From Veillonella agrestimuris (lineage in GTDB: Bacteria > Bacillota > Negativicutes > Veillonellales > Veillonellaceae), in assembly GCF_943193065.1 (NCBI RefSeq), contig NZ_CALPCS010000001.1, forward strand, positions 1 through 64,000: DNA of 64,000 nucleotides, in the 5' to 3' direction. Every line of letters begins with the position of its first letter. Within the stretch, counting starts at the first letter, position 1. The notes below the pieces were generated by a model that worked only from the letters and a program-made list of their open reading frames with translations, searched no databases and had not been told where the DNA came from. This document shows, piece after piece, positions 49,139 through 60,006 of this stretch. Made by a program: the position numbers and the translations under genes.

Positions 49139-50896
49139 CTACTTAGACCATTCTCTAATTAGGCTTTGTATTTCCTGACACTTATGTAATTCGCTAATAA
49201 ATGCCGAATCTCCTGCACGTTTTAATTGATCCGCCATAATTGAATGCGCTTTATATTGTTCACGCAACGAATGAAGCCTAATTTTGCGGATGAGTACAGG
49301 TACAGCCTCATTCACTTCAAACATCATGAGTCTCGTATATACTTCATATTCTTCAGGTGTTAGCACCTCAGCAATAGACTCCCCTTGTATGTTGCCTGTA
49401 TCAGTAAATAAGGTGTATATCTTTTCTATTATACCTCGATATGAAATATTTTGAAAGTCCTCTAGTGGCAAATACTTCACTACCTCTTCCAAGACTTGAC
49501 TATCGTTAATGGCTAAAGCCACCAACATATCTTCATCACCATTAGCCGTAGTATTTACAGTTGGTACCGCTTCATTGACGATTTCAATATTGCCCCGTTT
49601 CGTATAATTTCTGAAATATCTATAAATCGTACTATTATCGAGCCACAAAGGTAGTGCTAATGCTTTCAATGCATCGTCTCGAACTGTTTGATTTTGTATA
49701 TTCCCAATAAATGGGAATACTTCTTCTAATACAGCCTGTTTACCTTCTGGAATATTAGTATCATGTTTGATAAGGGACTCACTCAACAAATAATCCAACG
49801 GTTTCACTGCATCAGTTACGAGTCTTTCAAAAGCTACTGGGCCGTGATTGCGAATATAATCATCTGGATCTTTCCCATCTGGCATAGCCAGTACGCGTAC
49901 TTTAAAATCTGTATTCTGCAATAATTCAATCGCTCGCGTTGCAGCTTGCCGACCAGCGCCATCCATATCATAAGCTAAAATAATTTCTTCCGCTTGACGC
50001 ATCAATACATGCCCATGATCACGAGTGTAAGCAGTCCCCAAAGAAGCCACTACATTAGTAAGACCCACATTGTGAGCAGAAATAACATCCATGTAGCCTT
50101 CTACTAAAATGGCTTGTTTCTTTTCTCGAATCGTCTTGTATGCTTTATCAAAGGCAAATAACAGTTTCCCTTTTTCAAAAATTTGCGACTCTGGAGAGTT
50201 CAAATATTTGGGCGTACTATCATCCATAACACGTCCCCCAAAGGCAACGACTCTCCCCTTCCCATCCATAATAGGAAACATAATGCGATTGCGGAAAAAA
50301 TCGTACACTTGACCTTTATCATTTTTCCGAATTAAATTGAGCTCTAACAAAATAGACTCTTCAATACCTCGCTCTGTAAATGATTTGTAAAGGCGATCCC
50401 AAGCATCAGGAGCAAAGCCTAATTTGAACTTCTCTATCGTTTCAGTAGTCAGACCACGTTGTTTTAAATAGTCTAAACCAGGCTTGCCGATAGATGTTTT
50501 AACTAAGCAATTATGAAAGAAACTAGCTGCTAGTTCACACGCTTCATATAGTTTTTTACGCCGTTCTTCACGAGCCTTCACTTGAGGTGACAATTTCGCT
50601 TCTGGCAGCGGAATGTTAGCACGATTTGCTAATCGTTCTAAGGCTTCTACGAAAGTAATACCTTCTAATTCCATAAGAAATTTAATGGCATTTCCTGATG
50701 CATGGCAACCAAAGCAGTAATAAAAACCTTTATCTGGAGCTACGCTAAAGGATGGCGTCTTTTCATTATGGAAAGGGCAGCACCCCCAATAGTTCTTACC
50801 TTTTTTCTTTAATGCTACGTGTTCTGATACAACTGACACGATATCATTGGCATCTTTAATTTGTTCAATTAATTCATTTTCAAAATATCGGCTCAT
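49139..50896 (-). CDS. dnaG: DNA primase
   Basis: A 585-residue primase. The zinc domain is GCCPFHNEKTPSFSV with YYCFGCHASGNAI (Cys-His-Cys-Cys); the TOPRIM core has ILVEGYMDVISAHN and ILAYDMDGAGRQAATRA; the C-terminal part is the helicase-binding domain. It makes RNA primers at the fork. The start MSRYFENEL is chosen because GGAGG stands ten bases upstream; the eleven extra residues of the longer frame cover that site. Confidence 0.97.
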   Translation of the reverse strand: MSRYFENELIEQIKDANDIVSVVSEHVALKKKGKNYWGCCPFHNEKTPSFSVAPDKGFYYCFGCHASGNAIKFLMELEGITFVEALERLANRANIPLPEAKLSPQVKAREERRKKLYEACELAASFFHNCLVKTSIGKPGLDYLKQRGLTTETIEKFKLGFAPDAWDRLYKSFTERGIEESILLELNLIRKNDKGQVYDFFRNRIMFPIMDGKGRVVAFGGRVMDDSTPKYLNSPESQIFEKGKLLFAFDKAYKTIREKKQAILVEGYMDVISAHNVGLTNVVASLGTAYTRDHGHVLMRQAEEIILAYDMDGAGRQAATRAIELLQNTDFKVRVLAMPDGKDPDDYIRNHGPVAFERLVTDAVKPLDYLLSESLIKHDTNIPEGKQAVLEEVFPFIGNIQNQTVRDDALKALALPLWLDNSTIYRYFRNYTKRGNIEIVNEAVPTVNTTANGDEDMLVALAINDSQVLEEVVKYLPLEDFQNISYRGIIEKIYTLFTDTGNIQGESIAEVLTPEEYEVYTRLMMFEVNEAVPVLIRKIRLHSLREQYKAHSIMADQLKRAGDSAFISELHKCQEIQSLIREWSK

Positions 50897-50945
50897 ATCA
50901 AAACACCTCCGTTCTATATAATTCACCACTAATCCACGAAATTCC

Positions 50946-51002
50946 TATTGACTCTACAAAGATAAGAGTTACATAGTCAATCTTATCTCTCTAGAGTCAA
51001 TA
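50946..51002. repeat. Long interrupted inverted repeat upstream of dnaG
   Basis: TATTGACTCTA (50946-50956) pairs with TAGAGTCAATA (50992-51002), and AGATAAGA (50960-50967) with TCTTATCT (50981-50988); only three central pairs on each arm fail. The element lies between the rny terminator and the dnaG start, and TTGACT occurs in it twice as a possible -35. Confidence 0.7.
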
Positions 51003-51018
51003 CAAATTAATGATAATA

Positions 51019-51046
51019 AATAGGCTGCAATAAATTGCAGCCTATT
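51019..51046 (-). terminator. Intrinsic terminator of rny
   Basis: A 12-bp perfect stem, AATAGGCTGCAA with TTGCAGCCTATT, four-base loop, then TATTATCATT on the minus strand; 15 bases past the rny stop. Confidence 0.8.
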
Positions 51047-51061
51047 CATAATTGATAACGC

Positions 51062-52606
51062 TTATTTTGCGTAATCTACAACGCGTGTTTCACGAATAAT
51101 AACAACCTTGATTTGACCAGGATATTCTAATTCGGATTCAATGCGTTTAATAATATTTCGAACAAGTAATGTAGCCTCTGCTTCATCAATCTTATCCGGT
51201 TTTACTACAACGCGAATTTCTCGACCCGCTTGAATAGCAAAGCATTTTTCAACGCCGTCAAAAGATTCTGCGATTTCTTCCAATTTTGCTAAACGTTTTA
51301 AATAATTCTCTAACGTTTCTCTACGAGCTCCTGGACGAGCTGCAGAAATGGCATCTGCTGCCGCTACGAGGACAGCTTCAACACTTTGGAACTCTTCATC
51401 TCCATGATGCGCAGCGATACAGTTTACAACTGCTTCGCTTTCACGATATTTACGGGCTACATCAACGCCGATTTCTACGTGAGAGCCTTCCATCTCGCGA
51501 TCTAAGGCTTTACCAATATCGTGAATCAAACCACCTCGTTTAGCTAATGTAACGTCACAACCAAGTTCTGCGGCCATTAAACCTGCTAAGTGGGACACCT
51601 CGATGGAATGTTTAAGTACATTTTGACCATAACTAGTACGGTATTTTAAACGACCTAAGATTTTAACAATTTCAGGATGCAAGCCGTGAACATCAGCCTC
51701 AAAAGTAGCTTGTTCACCAGCTTCTTTAATTGTTTGGTCTACTTCTTTACGCGCTTTCGCTACCATCTCTTCAATGCGAGCTGGATGAATACGACCATCA
51801 ACAATCAATTTTTCTAAAGCAATACGCGCCACTTCACGACGGATTGGGTCGAAACCAGATAAAATAACTGCTTCTGGTGTGTCATCAATGATTAAATCAA
51901 TACCAGTTAATGTTTCAAGGGCACGAATATTCCGACCTTCACGACCGATAATGCGACCTTTCATTTCATCATTTGGCAATGCAACAACGGAAACTGTCGT
52001 TTCTGCTACATGATCGGCAGCGCAGCGTTGTATAGCACCAGAAATAATTTCTTTTGCTTTCTTATCTGCTTCGTCTTTCGCTTGCTGTTCCATTTCTTTG
52101 ATCATCATAGCTGTTTCATGACGAATTTCTTGCTCCACATTTGTCAACAAAATGTTGCGTGCTTCGTCAAATGTCATGCCAGAGATACGTTCTAGTTCTG
52201 CCATTTGTTTTTCGTACAAAGCTTCTACTTTTTCTTGACTTTGGACTAAGTCAGCTTCTTTACGATGTAAAGCTTCTTCTTTATGCTCAATATTGTCTAA
52301 TTTTTTATCTAAAGATTCTTCTTTTTGAAGAATACGACGCTCTAAACGTTGTAACTCAGAACGGCGTTCTTTATTTTCTCGTTCTACATCAGAACGGAGC
52401 TTATGAATTTCTTCTTTAGCTTCCAATAAAGCTTCTTTCTTTTTAGACTCAGCTGTACGTTCACCGTTAGCAATGATGCGTGCCGCTTCTTGCTCAGCTT
52501 GATTCAGTTTTCCTTCAGCAATATTTTTTCGTAAAAAATAGCCTACCCCTAGTCCAATCAGTACCATAATCACTGCAATTAGACTATACTCTAGAATGAG
52601 TCTCAC
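51062..52606 (-). CDS. rny: Ribonuclease Y
   Basis: A 514-residue membrane-bound endoribonuclease that starts mRNA decay. One N-terminal helix (about 5-24), a long coiled coil (about 25-185, rich in Glu/Lys/Arg), a KH domain (about 205-270; [19 protein letters not shown]) and an HD domain (about 330-425; [13 protein letters not shown] and [11 protein letters not shown]). It has its own consensus promoter at 52708-52736. Confidence 0.97.
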   Translation of the reverse strand: MRLILEYSLIAVIMVLIGLGVGYFLRKNIAEGKLNQAEQEAARIIANGERTAESKKKEALLEAKEEIHKLRSDVERENKERRSELQRLERRILQKEESLDKKLDNIEHKEEALHRKEADLVQSQEKVEALYEKQMAELERISGMTFDEARNILLTNVEQEIRHETAMMIKEMEQQAKDEADKKAKEIISGAIQRCAADHVAETTVSVVALPNDEMKGRIIGREGRNIRALETLTGIDLIIDDTPEAVILSGFDPIRREVARIALEKLIVDGRIHPARIEEMVAKARKEVDQTIKEAGEQATFEADVHGLHPEIVKILGRLKYRTSYGQNVLKHSIEVSHLAGLMAAELGCDVTLAKRGGLIHDIGKALDREMEGSHVEIGVDVARKYRESEAVVNCIAAHHGDEEFQSVEAVLVAAADAISAARPGARRETLENYLKRLAKLEEIAESFDGVEKCFAIQAGREIRVVVKPDKIDEAEATLLVRNIIKRIESELEYPGQIKVVIIRETRVVDYAK

Positions 52607-52679
52607 CTCCTATAGTTTCTCATTCGGGCACCACGCCCATTGGTTCCAAATATTTGATTATAAATATAAATAATTAGTA

Positions 52680-52707
52680 TAGCTGAATATTTTATTCAGC
52701 TATACTA
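52680..52707 (-). terminator. Hairpin at the recX-rny junction
   Basis: AGCTGAATA and TATTCAGCT at 52680-52700 are the core of a longer stem (TTAGTATAGCTGAATA read on the minus strand). It ends the recA-recX message, but it also starts a few bases after the predicted rny start site, so it would be the 5' end of the rny message too. Confidence 0.6.
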
Positions 52708-52736
52708 ATTTTATGCTTGAAAGTCCGTTCTGTCAA
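52708..52736 (-). promoter_or_regulatory. Consensus promoter of rny
   Basis: TTGACA (52736-52731), a 17-base spacer and TAAAAT (52713-52708), inside the recX-rny gap. Confidence 0.8.
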
Positions 52737-52763
52737 GGACTGACGGGACTCCATAACACTCTC

Positions 52764-53225
52764 TTATTCATAATAATCTCGGCACACTTGAGAAATGGTA
52801 GACATCGAAAAGCCTCTATTGCGCAAGAAGTTCATCACCTTTTGATGCGGTACATCTTGAATATGAGAACCATACTTCTTATCAACTACCCGATAGCAAG
52901 CGCTCAACTCATCGTAGTTCTCAATATCTACGGGCACATGTAGACCACGGAGCTTCATTTTTTGTCTGATCATAAAAGCACCGTATTTTTGTTCTTCCAT
53001 TAAATACGATACCACTTGTTTAGCCAATCGTTCATCATTGATGTAGTCGTAATAGAGCAATCGTTCTTCCACATAGTCGATGAGGTCTGAAGGAATTTGT
53101 TTTCGTCTCATTTTCTGGCGTAGTTCATAAGCACTGAGAAATCGCTGCGCTAAAAATCGATACGCTTGATCGAGAGCTTTTTGTTTTTCCTCTTCACTAA
53201 AATGATTAGTTTCCACTTCATTCAT
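52764..53225 (-). CDS. recX: RecA regulator RecX
   Basis: A 153-residue all-helical protein of three-helix repeats. LAQRFLSAYELRQKMRRKQI is the first repeat signature, and LYYDYINDERLAKQVVSYLM the second. RecX binds RecA filaments and limits or modulates strand exchange. It starts seven bases after recA ends, so the two are co-expressed. Confidence 0.9.
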   Translation of the reverse strand: MNEVETNHFSEEEKQKALDQAYRFLAQRFLSAYELRQKMRRKQIPSDLIDYVEERLLYYDYINDERLAKQVVSYLMEEQKYGAFMIRQKMKLRGLHVPVDIENYDELSACYRVVDKKYGSHIQDVPHQKVMNFLRNRGFSMSTISQVCRDYYE

Positions 53226-53232
53226 TAGCTAC

Positions 53233-54279
53233 TTATTCTTCTACACTTTCTGTAACTTCTTCCCCTACTATGTCGAAATTTTCAGGTTCCACAGCTAATG
53301 TATCGCGAACGATGCGTTCGATTTCATCAGAAATTTGAGGATTTTCATGTAAATATTGTTTAGCTGCTTCTTTACCTTGGCCCATACGTTCCCCATTGTA
53401 GGAATACCAAGCACCAGATTTTTTAATAATTTCCATATTTGTACCGATATCAATAAGTGTACCTTCTTTGGAAATACCTGTGCCATACATTAAATCAAAT
53501 TCTGCTGTTTTAAATGGAGGCGCTACTTTATTTTTAACGACTTTTACTTTTGTACGAGCCCCTACATTTTCGTTGTTCAATTTAATTAACTCCCCTTTGC
53601 GCACATCTAAGCGAACAGAAGAGTAGAATTTAAGAGCTCGACCGCCTGTTGTCGTTTCAGGGTTACCAAACATAACGCCTACTTTTTCACGCAATTGGTT
53701 GATGAAGATAACCACTGTTTTTGTGCGGTTAATTGTACCTGTCAACTTACGAAGGGCTTTACTCATCAAACGAGCGTGGAGACCTACGTGAGCATCTCCC
53801 ATTTCACCTTCAATTTCTGCTCTAGGTACCAAGGCAGCAACAGAATCGACTACAACAATATCAACGGCACCGCTGCGAACAAGGGCTTCTGTAATTTCTA
53901 AGGCTTGTTCACCATTATCTGGTTGAGATACTAACAGATTATTAATATCTACCCCTAAATTACGGGCATATACAGGATCCATCGCATGTTCAGCGTCAAT
54001 GAAAGCCGCAACGCCACCTTGTTTTTGAGCTTCTGCCACAGCATGCAAAGCAACTGTAGTTTTACCAGAAGATTCAGGTCCGTAAATTTCAATAACACGA
54101 CCTCTTGGGAATCCCCCTACACCAACGGCTAAGTCGATAGCGAGAGAACCAGATGGAATCACTTCTACATTCATTCGATCAGACGCTTCTCCAAGGCGCA
54201 TAATAGCCCCTTTACCAAAATCTTTTTCAATTTGTTTTAACGCATTATCTAATGCTACTTGTCTACCATCATTCACCAT
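53233..54279 (-). CDS. recA: Recombinase RecA
   Basis: A 348-residue recombinase. Walker A is GPESSGKTT near residue 67; Walker B ends [12 protein letters not shown]; the L1/L2 region includes [20 protein letters not shown]. The C-terminal tail is acidic (EEVTESVEE). It forms filaments on single-stranded DNA for repair. The ATG follows the cinA stop by one base, as in many Firmicutes. I did not find a GAAC-N4-GTTC SOS box directly upstream, since the upstream sequence is cinA coding. Confidence 0.98.
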   Translation of the reverse strand: MVNDGRQVALDNALKQIEKDFGKGAIMRLGEASDRMNVEVIPSGSLAIDLAVGVGGFPRGRVIEIYGPESSGKTTVALHAVAEAQKQGGVAAFIDAEHAMDPVYARNLGVDINNLLVSQPDNGEQALEITEALVRSGAVDIVVVDSVAALVPRAEIEGEMGDAHVGLHARLMSKALRKLTGTINRTKTVVIFINQLREKVGVMFGNPETTTGGRALKFYSSVRLDVRKGELIKLNNENVGARTKVKVVKNKVAPPFKTAEFDLMYGTGISKEGTLIDIGTNMEIIKKSGAWYSYNGERMGQGKEAAKQYLHENPQISDEIERIVRDTLAVEPENFDIVGEEVTESVEE

Positions 54280-54280
54280 G

Positions 54281-55528
54281 CTATATCCCCTTTTCTTGTA
54301 TGTATAAATTCATATAATACAGTGCCAATTCAGCTGCACTTTGTCTAATTTCTTCTCGATTGCCAATTAAATTAGCTTTATATCCTTTTGTTCCCTTAGG
54401 ACCAGTAACGCCAAACCAAACGAGACCTACCGGCTTTGTTGCACTTCCCCCACTAGGTCCAGCAATACCTGTCGTAGAGACCGCATAAGTAGTATCTATT
54501 ACTGTGCGAACACCTTCGGCCATCGCTTTAGCTACTTCTTCACTGACTGCACCATACCTATCTAACAACTCTTGTGGTACACCTAATGTTTTATGTTTCA
54601 CTTCATTACTATAAGAAACAACACCACCCATATAATAGGCACTGCTACCACTAACATTAGTAATTGATTTCCCTACGAGTCCTGCTGTACAGGATTCAGC
54701 CGTACTTATAGTCCCCTTGCTAGCCACTAATGCTTCACCCAAAACGACTTCCATCGGTATCTCTAGGTTTCGACCAATCCGATTTCCTAATCGCTGACGG
54801 ATTTCACGATCCCAAGGTTCTAGCAATGATTTCGCTAACGCTTCAGATCCTGCCTTAGCAGTAATACGCAGTTCTATATATCCTTTCTTAATAAGCAGTG
54901 CTATAGTCGGATTCGACTGGGTCTTAATAAGGTCCATCAATGTTTTTTCCAAATCGATTTCGCGCATATTATAAATCCCATATCGATAGGACAAAACCAC
55001 ACCTTGTGAACCAAATCGCTCCTCTAAATATGGCAAGAGGCTCTGTGCAAAAATGCCCTTCATCTCACCTGGAGGCCCTGGCAATAGTATGAATGTCTTG
55101 TCTCCATCCGTAGTAATCACACCAGGTGCAACGCCTACAGGATTATGAAGTATCAAAGAGCCTTCTGGTAACATCGCTTCCCGTTGACTTTCAACAGGCA
55201 TAGATCGTTTAAGGCGTTGGAAAAATCGTTCCACTTCAGTCATAGCTTGTTCGTTGAGAACTACATCGCGGTTTAATACCTTCGCCAATACTTGTCGAGT
55301 AATGTCTCCTTGTGTAGGACCTAATCCGCCAGTAGAGATTATAATATCAGCCCGTGCTGCAGCATGGCGAAAGACTTCTTCCATACGTTCTGGATTATCT
55401 CCTACTACAGATTGATAAGCTACTGTATACCCTAGTTTATTTAATTCTTTAGACAACCAAGCCACATTCGTATTAACAATATCTCCTAAAAGGAGTTCAG
55501 ACCCCGTAGATATTAACTCTACAATCAT
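54281..55528 (-). CDS. cinA: CinA family competence/damage-inducible protein, nicotinamide-nucleotide amidase
   Basis: A 415-residue two-domain protein. Residues 1-170 are the MoaB/MogA-like (COG1058) domain ([41 protein letters not shown]). Residues 255-412 are the PncC-like deamidase domain ([39 protein letters not shown]). It takes part in NMN recycling and is linked to recA in many genomes. Confidence 0.95.
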   Translation of the reverse strand: MIVELISTGSELLLGDIVNTNVAWLSKELNKLGYTVAYQSVVGDNPERMEEVFRHAAARADIIISTGGLGPTQGDITRQVLAKVLNRDVVLNEQAMTEVERFFQRLKRSMPVESQREAMLPEGSLILHNPVGVAPGVITTDGDKTFILLPGPPGEMKGIFAQSLLPYLEERFGSQGVVLSYRYGIYNMREIDLEKTLMDLIKTQSNPTIALLIKKGYIELRITAKAGSEALAKSLLEPWDREIRQRLGNRIGRNLEIPMEVVLGEALVASKGTISTAESCTAGLVGKSITNVSGSSAYYMGGVVSYSNEVKHKTLGVPQELLDRYGAVSEEVAKAMAEGVRTVIDTTYAVSTTGIAGPSGGSATKPVGLVWFGVTGPKGTKGYKANLIGNREEIRQSAAELALYYMNLYIQEKGI

Positions 55529-55550
55529 TATGCCTCCAACACTTCATAGA

Positions 55551-56897
55551 TTACTCTATTATAGTAGCTACTACATCATAAGCAAAACCTTGGTCTACTT
55601 GTACTTTTACAATATCACCCGGTTTTACTCGATCCCCTACGTCTTCGATATACATGTTTCCATCTACGTCAGGAGCTTGTGATTTTAAGCGACCTTTGGC
55701 GAGAACTGTATTATGATCGCCTTCTTCTAACTCTTCAATCATAGCATCATCAATAGTTCCCTCAAGATTTCTGTTGTTTTCTTCAGAAATAGCTGCCTGA
55801 ATGGACATCAATACATGATAGCGCTCTTCTTTAATCTCCTCCAGAACTTGGTCTTCTCTAGCGCCTGCTACAGTACCAGCTTCTTGAGAGTAAATAAATA
55901 CGCCCATATTATCAAATTTGATAGCTCTTACAAATTCGCATAGCTCTTCAAACTGTTCCTCTGTTTCACCAGGGAAGCCCACAATAATCGATGTACGCAA
56001 CGTAACGTGAGTTGGTGCACTGCGAATCTTCTTTAACAACCGCTCAATATCGGCTCTTGAATCACGGCGATTCATTTGTTTCAAAATATCATCATTCACA
56101 TGTTGTAATGGAATATCTACATATTTACAAAGTTTTGGCTCATTGACGATAATATCTAATAATTCATCGCTAAAGAATGTTGGATATAAGTACAGCATGC
56201 GAATCCATTCAATACCATGAACGGTACATAGTTCTTTCAATAATGTCGTCAATAATGGTTTCCCATCATTTAAATCGATGCCATAGCTCGTCGTATCCTG
56301 AGCAATGAGAACGATTTCTTTTACGCCAGATGCAGCCAATCGTTCTACTTCTGCTTTGATAGACTCAATAGTGCGACTTCTAAAAGCGCCACGCACTTTA
56401 GGAATGATACAGAATGTACAACCATTATTACAACCTTCTGCAATCTTTACGTACGCACTATAGCGAGGTGTCGTTTGAATACGAGGCATTCTTTCATCGT
56501 AAATATTGGTAATATTTTCCATGATGCAGCTACGATTGCCGTGTTCGATAGCATCAACGGCTACCATGATTTGATCCCACGCACCTGTACCGATTAACGC
56601 ATCGATTTCTGGAATTTCTTGAAACAACTCATCTTGGTATTGTTGACTTAAGCAACCAGCTACAATAAGGCCTTTTGCCTTACCTTCTTCTTTATATTGA
56701 GCCGCCTCTAAAATCGTATTAATTGACTCAGCTTTTGCTTTTTCAATGAAAGTACAGGTATTAATAATAATTAAATCAGCTTCGCTTAGGTCTTCTGTAA
56801 TAGCATAGCCATTATCTTTCAAAATACCCAGCATAACTTCTGTATCTACTAGATTCTTAGCACAACCTAGGCTAATATATCCCAATAATTTAGACAT
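55551..56897 (-). CDS. rimO: Ribosomal protein S12 methylthiotransferase RimO
   Basis: A 448-residue radical SAM enzyme. The N-terminal UPF0004 domain begins LGYISLGCAKNLVDTEVM with its cluster cysteines; the SAM cluster is in AEGCNNGCTFCIIPKVRG (Cys-x3-Cys-x2-Cys); a C-terminal TRAM domain ends the protein. It methylthiolates Asp88 of ribosomal protein S12. The GCAKNLVD form of the first motif identifies RimO rather than MiaB. Confidence 0.96.
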   Translation of the reverse strand: MSKLLGYISLGCAKNLVDTEVMLGILKDNGYAITEDLSEADLIIINTCTFIEKAKAESINTILEAAQYKEEGKAKGLIVAGCLSQQYQDELFQEIPEIDALIGTGAWDQIMVAVDAIEHGNRSCIMENITNIYDERMPRIQTTPRYSAYVKIAEGCNNGCTFCIIPKVRGAFRSRTIESIKAEVERLAASGVKEIVLIAQDTTSYGIDLNDGKPLLTTLLKELCTVHGIEWIRMLYLYPTFFSDELLDIIVNEPKLCKYVDIPLQHVNDDILKQMNRRDSRADIERLLKKIRSAPTHVTLRTSIIVGFPGETEEQFEELCEFVRAIKFDNMGVFIYSQEAGTVAGAREDQVLEEIKEERYHVLMSIQAAISEENNRNLEGTIDDAMIEELEEGDHNTVLAKGRLKSQAPDVDGNMYIEDVGDRVKPGDIVKVQVDQGFAYDVVATIIE

Positions 56898-56922
56898 TGG
56901 AATTCCTTTCTATAAAATCGTA

Positions 56923-57960
56923 TCATTCTCGGCGAAAACGGACTTGACTAATCCATTGATTAAGTAAGCCTTGTTTTCCTTCCACCGTATATCCACCCTG
57001 AACAGGCCAAATAATAGATGTTCTACCTAGTGCATCTACTGGATCTGGTACTTCTGGATTTGTAAAGAGATAAGTAAAATTATTATCAATCATATAATTA
57101 GCTGTCTCCATAGATAATAGCCAATTTACAAAATCAATGCTTTCACTTTTATGTTTCGTATTCTTATCAATGGCCACACCTGTTAAATAATAAGAGGTAC
57201 CATCTGCTGGATAAATCATTTTGATTGGATAAGAATGACGAATATATTGTTGTGCATCCGATAAGTTGCCAATACCAATATCAGTTTCTCCAAGAGCAGT
57301 CAATCGGACTGGTGTAGATAGAAATTTAGCATGTTGTATCACATGTGGTTTTAAAGCCCACAAATAAGCAATGGCCTCTGCTTCCCCTTTATATTCCACC
57401 ATATTATAGAGGAGATTCGCTGCATTTTGAGATGCTACAAAATCAGTCATGACAACGCGCCAATTCCCTTCTTTTTGTAAGGTATCCCAAGTCGTAATAT
57501 AGCGTCCCATTGTATTAAAGAATGCCGTATTTTGTACAAATACAATAGAATCATACCAAACGCCAACCCAATATCCATTAGCATCTTTTAAAGCGTCCGC
57601 CACTTCATCAGTTCGCTCCGTAATGATAGAATCAAATTTGCCTTTACTAGCGCCGATGACGAGATTATCTTCAGAGGTGATCACAATATCGCCATCTGTC
57701 ATACTTGTACCATCGCTTACCCATTCTGTCATTTGCTCTTCCGTAAGAGGCATAATTGTTACTCTTATATTTTGATCCGCCAAATATTTATCAGCTAATA
57801 AGGTAGTGATATTATTCGGCAAGTCTGTATAGAGTGTCAATTCTCCTCTTACTGGTTCTTTAGATCGCTCTTTTTGGTCTGCATAATAGAAAAACATGCC
57901 ATATCCCAACATAGCTAAAACAAACAAAGATAATATGCTAAATGCTACCCAACGTTTCAT
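56923..57960 (-). CDS. Extracellular solute-binding protein, iron/spermidine-type family
   Basis: A 345-residue protein with an uncleaved-looking N-terminal helix (residues 5-26, FSILSLFVLAMLGYGMFFYY) and no lipobox Cys. The body looks like the periplasmic-binding family 1 iron/putrescine type: GELTLYTDLPNNITTLL, VGVWYDSIVFVQNTAFF, YYLTGVAIDKNTKHKSESID, and a conserved C-terminal helix. The family captures iron(III) or organic cations for ABC importers, but no permease or ATPase gene lies near, and it sits between ygiQ-type and rimO genes. The start overlaps the upstream stop by one base. Confidence 0.82.
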   Translation of the reverse strand: MKRWVAFSILSLFVLAMLGYGMFFYYADQKERSKEPVRGELTLYTDLPNNITTLLADKYLADQNIRVTIMPLTEEQMTEWVSDGTSMTDGDIVITSEDNLVIGASKGKFDSIITERTDEVADALKDANGYWVGVWYDSIVFVQNTAFFNTMGRYITTWDTLQKEGNWRVVMTDFVASQNAANLLYNMVEYKGEAEAIAYLWALKPHVIQHAKFLSTPVRLTALGETDIGIGNLSDAQQYIRHSYPIKMIYPADGTSYYLTGVAIDKNTKHKSESIDFVNWLLSMETANYMIDNNFTYLFTNPEVPDPVDALGRTSIIWPVQGGYTVEGKQGLLNQWISQVRFRRE

Positions 57961-59918
57961 TATTTAGATCTCCTTTGTTTAGTACCTGTAGACTTCCCTT
58001 TACTGCGTTGTTTAGTCTTATTCAATGCACTGCTATATGTTTGTTGCTGATTTCGACGGCTCTTATTGCCTTTGCTATTTCTATGCGATGCAGCAAAATC
58101 AGATGAACTAGTCCCCTGTTGTTTACGAATCGGTCTTGGCGGGATTAAGCATTGCGGCCCAAAACCAATCAAATCACTCCGATTTGCTTCTAACAAAGCT
58201 TCTTTTACGAGATCGTAGTTTTCAATATTTTTATATTGCATTAAAGCCCGTTGTTTTGCTTTATCTCTACCTTTTTTGGCAACGTAAACTGGTTTTCCAT
58301 CTAATGGATTGATACCCGTATAATACATGCACGTAGATAAGCTACCAGGAGTAGGAATAAAATCTTGTACCTGTTCAGGGTAAATATGTTGATCTCGTAA
58401 AAACTCGGCCAATTCAATGGCATCCATCAAGGTACATCCAGGGTGAGAGCTCATAAAATAAGGCACTAAGTATTGTTTTTTTCCTAATTTTCGATTAGCT
58501 TCTTCAAACCATGATTTGAACTTTAGGAACTCTTCTTTTCCAGCTTTCCCCATAATTGTAGTAACTCTATTAGACACGTGTTCTGGAGCCACTTTTAATT
58601 GACCGCTGACATGATGTTCACACAATTCTTTTATAAATTCTTTATTATTGTCTGCTAATACGTAGTCATAGCGCAAACCAGAACGAACAAATACTTTTTT
58701 GACACCTTTTAATTTGCGCAATTTACGAAGTAACGATAAATAATCACTATGATCTGTATCTAATTGCTCACAAGGAATGGGTGCTGCACAGGTCTGCCCC
58801 TTGCAGGCACCAAATTTAGCTTGTTTTGCACAAGCCAAATGGCGGAAATTCGCTGTTGGTCCCCCTACGTCATGGATATAACCTTTAAATCCATCCATTT
58901 GTATCATCGTTTCTGCTTCGCTAATAAGAGATTGATGACTACGATTTTGAATAATTCGGCCTTGATGATTCGTAATAGCACAAAAAGAGCAACTACCAAA
59001 ACAGCCTCGTTGACTGACGAGACTAAATTGCACTTCACTTAACGCTGGTACGCCCCCTTTATCATCATACACAGGATGCCACGTACGAGTATAAGGCAAA
59101 TTATAAACCTCATCCATTTCTTCTTGCGTCAATGGCAAGGCAGGTGCATTTTGTATGACATAACGATCCCCATGTTGTTGAACTACGATTTTACCGTAGT
59201 ACGGGTCTTGTTCATCATATTGAATTTTAAAGGCCTCCGCAAAGGCTTGTTTGTTTTCTTTAATAGCCTCAAAAGAAGGGCAAATAACATGTGGTGCATC
59301 AGGTACATCTTTGGCCATGTAGCAGATGCCGCGAATAGTCGGTAAAGCCGAATCAAATCGGCCTGCATCGAGGGCTACGGCCAATTCAGCAACTTGCAAT
59401 TCCCCCATACCGTAAACAAGAACATCTGCCTTCGCATCTACAAGGATAGAACGGCGCACTGTGTCGGACCAATAATCATAATGGCCAAAACGGCGTAAGG
59501 AAGCTTCAATACCGCCAATAATTAATGGCACATCTCGATACGCTTCTTTCATGCGGTTCGCATACACCAATGTAGCTCGATCAGGGCGTTTTCCAGACTC
59601 ACCGCCTGGTGAATAATCATCTTCACGGCGAATCTTCTTAGCCGCCGTAAACTTATTCAACATAGAGTCCAGGTTACCTGCTGTCACCAACGATGCTAAT
59701 CGCGGTTTTCCAAGGATTTTGAATGCCTCTACATCATTCCAGTCCGGTTGCGCAATAATGCCTACGCGATAGCCTTTTGCCTCTAAATATCGACCAATAA
59801 CGGCTGGTGCAAAGGAAGGATGATCTACATAAGCATCCCCACTGATGAGCACAAAATCTAATTCAGCCCATCCTCGCGCCTCCATATCGGCCCTAGAAGT
59901 CACTAAAAACGTATTCAT
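57960..59918 (-). CDS. YgiQ family radical SAM protein
   Basis: A 652-residue protein. The radical SAM cluster is QRGCFGSCSFCAITNHQGR (Cys-x3-Cys-x2-Cys) near residue 310; an N-terminal cobalamin-binding-like half (residues 1-280) and the family's long C-terminal region follow the usual order. A second cysteine cluster (ACAKQAKFGACKGQTCAAPI) lies near residue 375. The C-terminal 50 residues are basic and low in complexity, rich in Lys, Arg, Ser and Gln. The reaction is unknown. Confidence 0.93.
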   Translation of the reverse strand: MNTFLVTSRADMEARGWAELDFVLISGDAYVDHPSFAPAVIGRYLEAKGYRVGIIAQPDWNDVEAFKILGKPRLASLVTAGNLDSMLNKFTAAKKIRREDDYSPGGESGKRPDRATLVYANRMKEAYRDVPLIIGGIEASLRRFGHYDYWSDTVRRSILVDAKADVLVYGMGELQVAELAVALDAGRFDSALPTIRGICYMAKDVPDAPHVICPSFEAIKENKQAFAEAFKIQYDEQDPYYGKIVVQQHGDRYVIQNAPALPLTQEEMDEVYNLPYTRTWHPVYDDKGGVPALSEVQFSLVSQRGCFGSCSFCAITNHQGRIIQNRSHQSLISEAETMIQMDGFKGYIHDVGGPTANFRHLACAKQAKFGACKGQTCAAPIPCEQLDTDHSDYLSLLRKLRKLKGVKKVFVRSGLRYDYVLADNNKEFIKELCEHHVSGQLKVAPEHVSNRVTTIMGKAGKEEFLKFKSWFEEANRKLGKKQYLVPYFMSSHPGCTLMDAIELAEFLRDQHIYPEQVQDFIPTPGSLSTCMYYTGINPLDGKPVYVAKKGRDKAKQRALMQYKNIENYDLVKEALLEANRSDLIGFGPQCLIPPRPIRKQQGTSSSDFAASHRNSKGNKSRRNQQQTYSSALNKTKQRSKGKSTGTKQRRSK

Positions 59919-60006
59919 TACTGCAACCTTTCTCTATCTATAACATCATTTGCATGTTAGAATTTGTAATTTAAAATTTGGAGTTCTCATACACCTATTG
60001 ATGCAC

